26,209 nucleotides of DNA from RGIG3701 sp030530205. Lineage in GTDB: Bacteria > Planctomycetota > Planctomycetia > Pirellulales > Thermoguttaceae. The stretch is from positions 1 through 26,209 of the forward strand of contig JAUMVK010000052.1 of assembly GCA_030530205.1 (NCBI GenBank), in the 5' to 3' direction. Within the stretch, counting starts at the first letter, position 1. Every line of letters starts with the position of its first letter. Under the pieces are notes generated by a model. The model saw only the letters and a list, made by a program, of their open reading frames with translations, was not told where the DNA came from and searched no databases. A program made the position numbers and the translations under genes. Below are positions 15,985 through 23,117 of the stretch, in pieces.

Positions 15985-16100
15985 ATTTAAACACGGATTT
16001 ACGCAGATTAAAAGGATTTCCAGGGATTTTTAAAAAGAGAAGAAAGCCTTCTCTGAAGAAATCCGTTTAATCCTCCAAATCCGTGTAAATCCGTGTTTAA
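15985..16100. repeat. ATTTAAACACGG inverted-repeat element, copy 2
   Basis: This 116 bp palindromic element lies between paralogs 1 and 2. Its left end is ATTTAAACACGG and its right end AATCCGTGTTTAA, with GGATT modules in the arms. The centre holds a smaller hairpin, AGAGAAG pairing with CTTCTCT. The flanks CGCCGC (15963) and GCGGCG (16111) extend the pairing weakly. Confidence 0.92.
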
Positions 16101-16151
16101 GTCAAGGCTTGCGGCGTGCTGGGTTCTACGCTCGGGGAATTTTACGCCCCC

Positions 16152-16180
16152 TTGACAGAGCACGGCCCGCGTGTTAAAAT
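16152..16180 (+). promoter_or_regulatory. Promoter of paralog 2
   Basis: A perfect TTGACA (16152-16157) and TAAAAT (16175-16180) are at the optimal 17 bp spacing. The sequence from -35 to beyond -10 is almost identical to that before paralog 3. Transcript start is expected near 16187, about 48 nt before the gene. Confidence 0.8.
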
Positions 16181-16234
16181 TAAAATAGAATCGTTTTTTC
16201 CTGCCTTTTTTCTCTCTAACCCAAGGAGCAAATC

Positions 16235-17242
16235 ATGCTTTCCCGCAGAACTTTCCTTAAATCCGGCGCGGCCTCCCTTCTCGCCGCCGGCGCATTCACG
16301 AACCTGACCTCCATGGCCGCCGAACCCGCCAAAGAAGGGAAATTCATCTGGGGCAACATGCTCAATCTCGGCCACAACATGTGGGGCGACTCCCCGACAG
16401 CCTACACGCCCCCAAGCGATAAACTGCTATGCGAAGACGGCCTGTGGGAAAAACTCACGAACGAAATGCAGGCCGCCGGCTTGAACCTCCTCCTGATCGA
16501 CCTGGGCGAAGGGATCCAGTACAAGAGCCACCCGGAACTGGCGATCGAAGGCTCGTGGAGCATCGAGAAACTTCAGAAAGAGCTGAAACGCCTGCGCGGA
16601 ATGGGGCTCGAGCCGATTCCGAAGCTCAACTTCTCCGCCTGCCACGACACCTGGCTCGGTGAGTACTCCCGCATGCTCTCGACACAGAAATATTACGAGG
16701 TCTGCGCCGACCTGATCAAAGAAGTGTGCGAGATCTTCGACACGCCGCGCTTCTTCCATCTCGGCTACGACGAAGAAACCGCCAACCACCAGCGCAGCTA
16801 CAATTACGTCGTGATCCGTCAGGGTGAATTGTGGTGGCACGACTTCCTCTTCTTCGTCGATACGGTCAACAAACAGAACGTCCGGCCGTGGATCTGGTCC
16901 GACTACTGCTGGAATCACAAGGAAGAATTCCTCAAGCGTATGCCGAAGTGCGTGCTTCAGAGCAACTGGTACTACGGCGCGAGTTTCGACCCGGAAAAGA
17001 GCAATTACGTTCAGACCTACCTCGACCTCGACAAAGCGGGGTACGATCAGGTCCCGACCGGCTCAAACTGGTCCAATGACACGAACTTCGGCGGCACGGT
17101 CGAGTTCTGCACGAAGAACCTTTCGAAGGAGCACCTCAAGGGCTTCCTCCAGACGCCGTGGCACGCGACGACGTCCAATTTTACGGAACACCACCTCAAA
17201 GCCATCGCGCAGGTGAAAGCCGCGAAGGAGAAGCTGAACTGA
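16235..17242 (+). CDS. Tat-exported TIM-barrel protein, GH20-like, paralog 2 of 3
   Basis: This 335-residue protein is homologous over its full length to its two neighbours and is closest to paralog 3: my hand alignment gives about 34 differences, so roughly nine residues in ten are identical. The Tat motif SRRTFLK is at 3-9 and the signal ends near SMAAEP. The GH20-like HLGYDEE motif has the same numbering (His175, Asp179, Glu180). Residues from about 91 to 310 are almost unchanged between paralogs 2 and 3. The changes cluster in the first 90 residues (including DSPTAYTPPSDKLLCEDG) and at the C-terminus (ATTSNFTEHH). AAGGAG precedes the ATG, and the gene has its own strong promoter. It is probably secreted or periplasmic and acts on a carbohydrate, by inference only. 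Confidence 0.75.
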   Translation: MLSRRTFLKSGAASLLAAGAFTNLTSMAAEPAKEGKFIWGNMLNLGHNMWGDSPTAYTPPSDKLLCEDGLWEKLTNEMQAAGLNLLLIDLGEGIQYKSHPELAIEGSWSIEKLQKELKRLRGMGLEPIPKLNFSACHDTWLGEYSRMLSTQKYYEVCADLIKEVCEIFDTPRFFHLGYDEETANHQRSYNYVVIRQGELWWHDFLFFVDTVNKQNVRPWIWSDYCWNHKEEFLKRMPKCVLQSNWYYGASFDPEKSNYVQTYLDLDKAGYDQVPTGSNWSNDTNFGGTVEFCTKNLSKEHLKGFLQTPWHATTSNFTEHHLKAIAQVKAAKEKLN

Positions 17243-17295
17243 GCGAACGAAAGGGCGAAAACCAAAGAGTAAGCGCCACCCGTTTTCAACCTCGA

Positions 17296-17422
17296 ATTTA
17301 AACACGGATTTTAACGGATTCAATGGATTCAATGGATTTTCACGGATTTTTAAAAAAAGACGAAAGTCTTCTCTGAAGAAATCCTTTTGATCCTCCCAAT
17401 CCGTGTAAATCCGTGTTTAAAT
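17296..17422. repeat. ATTTAAACACGG inverted-repeat element, copy 3
   Basis: This 127 bp element occupies the same place between paralogs 2 and 3 as copy 2 does between paralogs 1 and 2. Left flank, termini and central hairpin are alike, which shows that it was duplicated together with the gene. The left arm has an additional GGATTCAAT module. The rest of the 307 bp gap (17243-17549) contains the promoter of paralog 3. Confidence 0.92.
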
Positions 17423-17471
17423 CAAGGCCTGCGACGCGCCGGGTTCTGTCCCTGGGAGACTTTGCGCCCCC

Positions 17472-17500
17472 TTGACAGAGCACGGGCCGCGTGCTAAAAT
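17472..17500 (+). promoter_or_regulatory. Promoter of paralog 3
   Basis: TTGACA (17472-17477) and TAAAAT (17495-17500) are 17 bp apart. The 29 bp segment differs from that of paralog 2 at only two positions in the spacer. Confidence 0.8.
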
Positions 17501-17549
17501 TAAAATGATCCAATTCCCTGCCTTTTTTCTCTAACTCAAGGAGCAAATC

Positions 17550-18557
17550 ATGCTTAACCGCAGAAGTTTCCTCAAAACCGGCGCCGCCTCCGTTCTCGCT
17601 GCCGGCGCGTTTACGAATCTGGCCTCCATGGCCGCGGAACCCGCCAAAGAAGGGAAATTCATCTGGGGCAATCTGCTGCACCTCGGCTACAACATGTGGG
17701 GGGACGTCCCGACCGCCTACACTCCCAAGACAGATAAACTGCTCTGCAGCGACGCGGTCTGGGAAAAAGTCACGAATGAAATGCAGGCCGCCGGGATGAA
17801 CCTCATCGTGATCGACCTGGGTGAAGGGATCCAGTACAAGAGCCACCCGGAACTGGCGATCGAAGGCTCGTGGAGCATCGAAAAGCTCCAGAAAGAGCTG
17901 AAACGTCTGCGCGGAATGGGGCTCGAGCCGATCCCGAAGCTCAATTTCTCCGCCTGCCATGATATTTGGCTCGGCGACTACTCCCGTATGCTTTCGACGC
18001 AGAAATATTACGAGGTTTGCGCCGACCTGATCAAAGAAGTGTGCGAGATCTTCGACACGCCGCGGTTCTTCCATCTCGGTTACGACGAAGAAACCGCCAA
18101 CCATCAGCGCACCCTCGATTACATCGTGATCCGCCAGGGTGAACTGTGGTGGCACGACTTCCTCTTCTTCGTCGATACGGTGAACAAACAGAACGTCCGC
18201 CCGTGGATCTGGTCGGACTACTGCTGGAATCACAAAGAAGAATTCCTTCAGCGCATGCCGAAGTGCGTGCTTCAGAGCAACTGGTACTACGGTGCGAGTT
18301 TTGACCCGGAAAAGAGCAATTACGTTCAGACCTACCTCGACCTCGACAAAGCGGGCTTCGATCAGGTCCCGACCGGCTCGAACTGGTCCAACGACACGAA
18401 CTTCGGCGGCACGGTCGAGTTCTGCACGAAGAACCTTTCGAAGGAGCACCTCAAGGGCTTCCTCCAGACGCCGTGGCATCCAACCACCGAAGAGCGCCTT
18501 GAGCACCACCTGAAAGCAGTCGCGCAGGTGAAAGCCGCGAAAGAAGCGCTAAAGTAA
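17550..18557 (+). CDS. Tat-exported TIM-barrel protein, GH20-like, paralog 3 of 3
   Basis: The 335-residue product shares the architecture of its two upstream neighbours. Its Tat motif is NRRSFLK, with Asn in place of the first Ser, which still satisfies the twin-arginine consensus. Asp179 and Glu180 of HLGYDEE are conserved. In the variable N-terminal part it resembles paralog 1 at several positions where paralog 2 differs (for example GNLLHLG, DAVWEK, AAGMNL), while the central and C-terminal parts follow paralog 2. This mosaic pattern suggests exchange between copies. AAGGAG precedes the ATG. A TTCCA-loop hairpin follows 10 bp after the stop and probably ends the array's transcription. Confidence 0.75.
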   Translation: MLNRRSFLKTGAASVLAAGAFTNLASMAAEPAKEGKFIWGNLLHLGYNMWGDVPTAYTPKTDKLLCSDAVWEKVTNEMQAAGMNLIVIDLGEGIQYKSHPELAIEGSWSIEKLQKELKRLRGMGLEPIPKLNFSACHDIWLGDYSRMLSTQKYYEVCADLIKEVCEIFDTPRFFHLGYDEETANHQRTLDYIVIRQGELWWHDFLFFVDTVNKQNVRPWIWSDYCWNHKEEFLQRMPKCVLQSNWYYGASFDPEKSNYVQTYLDLDKAGFDQVPTGSNWSNDTNFGGTVEFCTKNLSKEHLKGFLQTPWHPTTEERLEHHLKAVAQVKAAKEALK

Positions 18558-18567
18558 CTAATACGGG

Positions 18568-18588
18568 GACGACGCTTCCAGCGTCGTC
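18568..18588 (+). terminator. TTCCA-loop hairpin, copy 2
   Basis: GACGACGC (18568-18575) and GCGTCGTC (18581-18588) form a perfect stem around TTCCA, followed by TCTTTAAAATTTT. It is the same hairpin as that at 14868, with the T-A pair in the stem replaced by C-G. It probably terminates paralog 3. Confidence 0.75.
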
Positions 18589-18618
18589 TCTTTAAAATTT
18601 TACCCAAGAAACTACACC

Positions 18619-19845
18619 ATGAACTCACAAACTCTTCAAAAGTACGCAGAACTTCTCGCCCGCTGCGGACTGAACGTTCAAAAGGGGCAGGAAGTCCTCA
18701 TCATCGCCGACCTGGACCAGCCGGAATTCGTCACGATGTGCGTGGAAGAGTGTTACCGTGCCGGGGCGAAAAAGGTCCTGGTGGACTGGATCCACCAGCC
18801 GGTCACGAAACTTCACTACGAAAACCAGACGCTCGAAACCCTTTCGACGCTCGAAAAGTGGCAGCTCGAAAAATGGGCGTGGCAGGCGGCGCAGCTCCCG
18901 TGCAAACTCTACATTGAATCGGAAGATCCGGACGGTCTGGCGGGTGCGGATCAGGAGAAAATCTCGAAAGCGCGTCAAAACCAGTTCCCGCTCATAAAAC
19001 CGTTCCGCGACCAGATGGAGAACAAATACCAGTGGTGCATCGCAGCGGTTCCGGGAAAAGCCTGGGCGAAAAAAGTCTTCCCGGACCTGCCCGAGGCCGA
19101 AGCGGTCGAGGCGCTTTGGAAAGCGATCCTCTCAACTTCCCGCGCGCTGGAAGGCGACCCGCTCGAAAACTGGGCCGAGCACAACAAAAACCTGAAACGC
19201 CGCTACGACTACCTGAACGCACTGGGGTTGAAGTCCCTGCACTACACGAGCCAAAACGGGACCGATTTCACCGTGGGGCTGATCGACGGATGCAAGTTCC
19301 TGGGCGGCGGCGAGCTGACCACCGGTGGGAATTACTTCAACCCGAACATTCCGTCGGAAGAAATCTTCACCTCACCGAAGGCCGGCGAGGCGGAAGGGAT
19401 CGTGTATGCGACCAAGCCGCTCTCTTACCAGGGGGCGTTGATCGAGAATTTCTGGGTCCGTTTTGAAGGCGGCCGTGCCGTGGAAGTCGGGGCGGAAAAG
19501 AACGTCGAGCTTCTACAGCAAATGATCGAAATGGACGATGGCGCGGCCAAACTCGGTGAGTGCGCGCTGATCCCGTTCGATTCGCCGATCAACAACACGG
19601 GGATTCTGTTTTTCAACACGCTGTTCGACGAAAACGCCAGCTGCCACCTCGCCCTGGGGCGTGGGTTCAGCAATCTCCTCGAAGGCTTTGAAAACCTGAC
19701 GATAGAAGAGTGCAAAGAGCGCGGGATCAATAATTCAATGATCCACGTGGACTTCATGATCGGCTCGCGCGACCTCTGCATCACGGGCACGACCCGCGAC
19801 GGCCGCGAGGTGGAGATCTTCCGCGACGGCGGCTGGGCGTTTTAA
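18619..19845 (+). CDS. M29 family aminopeptidase (AmpS/aminopeptidase T type)
   Basis: M29 enzymes are cytoplasmic dinuclear metallo-aminopeptidases that remove N-terminal residues from peptides. The 408 residues match the family. The N-terminal domain starts QKYAELLARCGLNVQKGQ. The C-terminal catalytic domain has the expected metal ligands: a Glu in the EIFTSPKAGEAEG segment, Glu314 in GECAL, His343 in CHLALG, and His376 and Asp378 in the IHVDF motif. The Tyr usually found seven residues after the CHLALG His is Phe350 here. The C-terminus, FRDGGWAF, is typical. No Shine-Dalgarno sequence is apparent before the ATG; the only upstream signal is the hairpin after paralog 3. It is a housekeeping-type gene with no evident link to the exported paralogs. 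Confidence 0.9.
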   Translation: MNSQTLQKYAELLARCGLNVQKGQEVLIIADLDQPEFVTMCVEECYRAGAKKVLVDWIHQPVTKLHYENQTLETLSTLEKWQLEKWAWQAAQLPCKLYIESEDPDGLAGADQEKISKARQNQFPLIKPFRDQMENKYQWCIAAVPGKAWAKKVFPDLPEAEAVEALWKAILSTSRALEGDPLENWAEHNKNLKRRYDYLNALGLKSLHYTSQNGTDFTVGLIDGCKFLGGGELTTGGNYFNPNIPSEEIFTSPKAGEAEGIVYATKPLSYQGALIENFWVRFEGGRAVEVGAEKNVELLQQMIEMDDGAAKLGECALIPFDSPINNTGILFFNTLFDENASCHLALGRGFSNLLEGFENLTIEECKERGINNSMIHVDFMIGSRDLCITGTTRDGREVEIFRDGGWAF

Positions 19846-19912
19846 AACCCCATTTTTGTGAAGGGGTCCAACTTCCGAATCGTGAGAATTTTCCCCAAAC
19901 GCAGAACGTCCT

Positions 19913-20061
19913 CCGCTTCAGAATTCCATTTAAACACGGATTTCCACGGATTAAAAGGATTTCCACGGATTTTTAAAGAAAAAAGGGGAACTTTTCCCTG
20001 AGTAATCCTTTGAATCCCTTTAATCCGTGGAAATCCGTGTTTAAATCTCGTGTTGAAGCGG
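19913..20061. repeat. ATTTAAACACGG inverted-repeat element, copy 4, with outer arms
   Basis: The core (19928-20046, 119 bp) has ATTTAAACACGG ends and GGATT-rich arms. Outside it CCGCTTCA (19913-19920) pairs with TGAAGCGG (20054-20061), which extends the palindrome. It fills most of the spacer between the aminopeptidase and propeller genes; I see no clear promoter for the downstream gene in the remainder. Confidence 0.9.
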
Positions 20062-20114
20062 GACTGGTACGGAGTTTAGCCCTCAGTTTATTTCTTTTTT
20101 TGTGTAGTTTTCCC

Positions 20115-22193
20115 ATGCGTTATTTCGTTTTTTTCCTTCTTCTGTTTTCCTCGTTCACACTGGCCGCGGAGCCTGAGTTTGCCGAGTCACACGATCCCGC
20201 CCTTTACGGCAAAACGCTGAGCGTCCGAAAGATCGAAAACTCGCAGGGAACGTCCGATCTGGCCGTTCACGGAAACCGGCTTTTCGCCATCGGGCGCGGC
20301 CATTTGACCGTTTACGACCTGACGGACCCGAAAAACCCGCACGAAACCGCCACGATGTTCGGGATGGAGGAGCCGCGGCAGCTCGTCTGGTTCAAGGACC
20401 ACCTTTTCATCACGGCGCGCATGGGTGGGCTTTACGTCGTGGACGTGAGCGAGCCGGACCTGCCGCGTCTGCGCTCGCACTACGACACGATGGAGCTGGC
20501 GACCGGGATCGTTTGCGGGACCGATCCGGCGAGCGGGCGTAACCTTGCGTTCGTCTGCCAGCGCCAGTTCGGCACTGAGATCATCGACATTTCGGACCCG
20601 AGCCACCTGAAAAACGTCAGTTTCGTCGTTTCCGGTGAGGCGCAATCGGTCGATCTGGAAAACGGCGTCCTGTACGCAGGAGACTGGGGGACGCGCAAGC
20701 TGACCATCATCGACGTGCGGAACCCGGAGCACGCGGAGATCATCTCGGAAAGCCCGATCGCAGGGCTGGGGGACGGCGTGTACGTCCGCGGGAACTTCGC
20801 CTACGCCGCCACCGGCCCGGACCACGTCGAGCGCTTCCTTTACGACGTGAAGGGGCACGGACTGGACCTTTTCTCGGTGGAAAACCCGCGCAAACCCGTG
20901 CATCTCGGGCGGATCGACCTCCCCATTCAGGCCCGGCACCTTTTCCCCGATTTCTGGACCGTGACGGTCGATGAGCACGGAATGGCGTACGTCGCCGACA
21001 CTTACAACGGGGTCTTCTGCATCGACGTGAAAGACCCGACCCGGCCAAAATGCGTGGCGAACGCGGTGCTTCCCAAAACGTCCAACGGGAAACCCGACCC
21101 GGCGGTGGAAGTGGTCGCGGGAGACGGGATCCTCTACGCGGCCGGGATCAACGGCGGGATCTACATCGTGGAGGCTCCCGGGATCGCGCGCCCGGTTTCC
21201 AAAGAGCGCAAAGCCCCGACCCTTGACGGGCCGATCCTCCCAACGCTCGACCCGCTGACGGACGTCCGGAACGACTTCGCCGTCCTCCCGACCCAAGGGC
21301 AGTGCATGGCCGCGGCCCCGTGGAAAGACGGGCTGGTTTGGGTCGCCGCGGGAACGGACGGGTTCCTGCTCGTGGACGTTTCGGAGGTTTCCGGCGGTGG
21401 AAAACCGGTCGTGAAAAAGACTTTCCCGATCAGGTCTTTCGCCTACGACGTAAAGATCGCGGGGAACCTGATGTTCACGGCCGAAGGTGAGGCGGGAACC
21501 GGAATTTACGAGCTGAAACCCAACGGCGAGCCAAAACGGGTCGGGCGTTTCGACCAGCTCCGGCCCGTGCGTCAGGTGGTCGTTCAGGACCCGAAGAAGT
21601 GGCTGATCTCGAAGAGCGGGAACCATGCCGTGACCTTCCTCGACATTTCAGACCCGGCGCGCCCGCAAAACGCCTTCACGTTCCATAATCCGTTCGGGAT
21701 CCTGTACGGCCGCGACGTCGTGGAGACGCCGTCCCCCAGCGGAATGGTGGCGCTCGTCGCCATGACGAACGGAATCGTCTGGTTCGACTGTTCCGGCGAA
21801 ACGCCGTGCGTGAAAACGACCTCGTACGACCCGCGCGTCTGGTTCAGTCACGGGGCGTGCCTGCACCGGGGCCAGTGGTACTTTTTCGCCGATCAGGGCT
21901 TCCGCCTGATGGAAGAGTGCGACGCGCGGAAACTCGACGACGTGCCGCTGCACGTCTGCAAAGACGCGGCCGGAAAACCGCTTTCGGCTTTTGGGAAATG
22001 CGCCTCGAACGGAAAAGAAATCGTGTTCACCAATCGCCGCGAGGGAGAAATCGCGTTCATCGACGTGAACGACCCGGAGGCCCCGAAAATCACGCGGCGT
22101 TTTACCGTGCACGCCCACCCTGAAATTCCGGTCTTCGTGAACGGGAAAGCCATCATTCCCTGCGGTCACGCGGGATTGATCGTGGAGAAATGA
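20115..22193 (+). CDS. Secreted LVIVD-repeat beta-propeller protein
   Basis: LVIVD repeats form blades of a beta propeller found in bacterial and archaeal surface or secreted proteins; their ligands are mostly unknown. From the ATG at 20115 the product has 692 residues and begins with a signal peptide (MR, then a Phe/Leu-rich core, cleavage near LAAEP at residues 16-20). An in-frame ATG at 20010 lies inside the preceding inverted repeat and would add a spurious tail, so I reject it. At least six blades show the typical strand plus D-x-x-x-P pattern: LTVYDLTDPKNP, LYVVDVSEPDLP, LTIIDVRNPEHA, VFCIDVKDPTRP, VTFLDISDPARP and IAFIDVNDPEAP. No catalytic motif or membrane anchor is visible. It ends 12 bp from the convergent mqnA. 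No good Shine-Dalgarno sequence was found. Confidence 0.85.
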   Translation: MRYFVFFLLLFSSFTLAAEPEFAESHDPALYGKTLSVRKIENSQGTSDLAVHGNRLFAIGRGHLTVYDLTDPKNPHETATMFGMEEPRQLVWFKDHLFITARMGGLYVVDVSEPDLPRLRSHYDTMELATGIVCGTDPASGRNLAFVCQRQFGTEIIDISDPSHLKNVSFVVSGEAQSVDLENGVLYAGDWGTRKLTIIDVRNPEHAEIISESPIAGLGDGVYVRGNFAYAATGPDHVERFLYDVKGHGLDLFSVENPRKPVHLGRIDLPIQARHLFPDFWTVTVDEHGMAYVADTYNGVFCIDVKDPTRPKCVANAVLPKTSNGKPDPAVEVVAGDGILYAAGINGGIYIVEAPGIARPVSKERKAPTLDGPILPTLDPLTDVRNDFAVLPTQGQCMAAAPWKDGLVWVAAGTDGFLLVDVSEVSGGGKPVVKKTFPIRSFAYDVKIAGNLMFTAEGEAGTGIYELKPNGEPKRVGRFDQLRPVRQVVVQDPKKWLISKSGNHAVTFLDISDPARPQNAFTFHNPFGILYGRDVVETPSPSGMVALVAMTNGIVWFDCSGETPCVKTTSYDPRVWFSHGACLHRGQWYFFADQGFRLMEECDARKLDDVPLHVCKDAAGKPLSAFGKCASNGKEIVFTNRREGEIAFIDVNDPEAPKITRRFTVHAHPEIPVFVNGKAIIPCGHAGLIVEK

Positions 22194-22205
22194 GGTGCGT
22201 TCCGT

Positions 22206-23117
22206 TTACCGGTTCGCCTCAAATTGCAGTTCCGTCCCGAGTGGGGCGAGTGCGTACTTCTGCATCATGCGGCAAAAAACCTCCGCGCCGCGGCGTTCAC
22301 GGCCGCCAAGCCGGTAGCGAATTTTCCGGACGAGGTACTCCCGGCAGAGATTCAGCTCCCAATTCTGATTTTGGGACGTCGAAAGGACCACCTCATCCAT
22401 TTCGACCTGACTTCGGGCACGGACCTCGTTGAAAAGATCAGAAAGCCGATCCAGATCCGCCTCGGGCCGGGCGAACCAGCTCGCGTACACGAACGGTAGG
22501 CCGGTCCACTGGGTCCAAACCTGGCCCAAGTCATAAATACCCGAGAATTCTTCGCATTGGTGCGGCATTCTCAGCGCTTTATCGCCAATGAGCAGGATCC
22601 CATCCAGGTCATTTTCACGGCCGATCTCAACCAGTTCTTCACGGTTTTCTTTCATCGAAAAATCCACGTTTTCGCTCGCGTCAAAACCGCAGCCAAGCGC
22701 CTCGCCAATGCTGAACGGGACGAACTCGGCGTTGAATTTCCAGTACTCGGCCGCGCATATCTGCAGCATGGCGCTGCTCGACCGGGACGCGGGGTCCAGG
22801 CCGATCCGGTTCATCTCGCCAAGGGGCCGAAAAGCCACGAACTTGATGCTCCAGACGGGGCCTTCGCTCGCGATGCAGACATCCGAGACCTGACACAGTT
22901 CCGGGTGACGAATCGCCTCCGCGACGGGAATTAGAGCCGCGTCGTAACGACCGGCGACCAGATCCTCCGCGAGGCGTGATGGCACGGCAAGTGACTCTTC
23001 GACGCTGAGGTTCTGACTGGCCGCCACGGTTTTGAGGTTCCACGTCAAGGGAGACGCGTTGAGAAATTGAACTGAGCCAATGCGGAAATGCGTGGGTGAA
23101 AAATCGTTGCTCGTCAT
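22206..23117 (-). CDS. mqnA: Chorismate dehydratase, menaquinone futalosine pathway
   Basis: MqnA converts chorismate to 3-enolpyruvylbenzoate, the first step of the futalosine route to menaquinone, in the cytoplasm. The 303-residue protein has the periplasmic-binding-like fold of the family. The N-terminal IGSVQFLNASPL corresponds to the conserved G-x-V-x-[YF]-LN-x-x-PL motif. The second half has LIGDKALRM, and the stretch YDLGQVWTQWTGLPFVYASW is diagnostic. It is slightly longer than the usual 270-290 residues. Its ATG overlaps the aspS stop (ATGA, 23114-23117), so translation of the two is coupled. No other mqn gene is in the window. Confidence 0.9.
   Translation of the reverse strand: MTSNDFSPTHFRIGSVQFLNASPLTWNLKTVAASQNLSVEESLAVPSRLAEDLVAGRYDAALIPVAEAIRHPELCQVSDVCIASEGPVWSIKFVAFRPLGEMNRIGLDPASRSSSAMLQICAAEYWKFNAEFVPFSIGEALGCGFDASENVDFSMKENREELVEIGRENDLDGILLIGDKALRMPHQCEEFSGIYDLGQVWTQWTGLPFVYASWFARPEADLDRLSDLFNEVRARSQVEMDEVVLSTSQNQNWELNLCREYLVRKIRYRLGGRERRGAEVFCRMMQKYALAPLGTELQFEANR

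Noticed and set aside
14936..18557. Assignment of the three paralogs as oxidoreductases because of Tat export
   Set aside because: No cofactor-binding motif is visible; the HxGxDE pattern and Trp-rich strands favour a hydrolase-like barrel.
20010..20114. N-terminal extension of the LVIVD protein beginning MNPFNPWKS
   Set aside because: These codons lie inside inverted-repeat copy 4, and the downstream ATG at 20115 starts a normal signal peptide.
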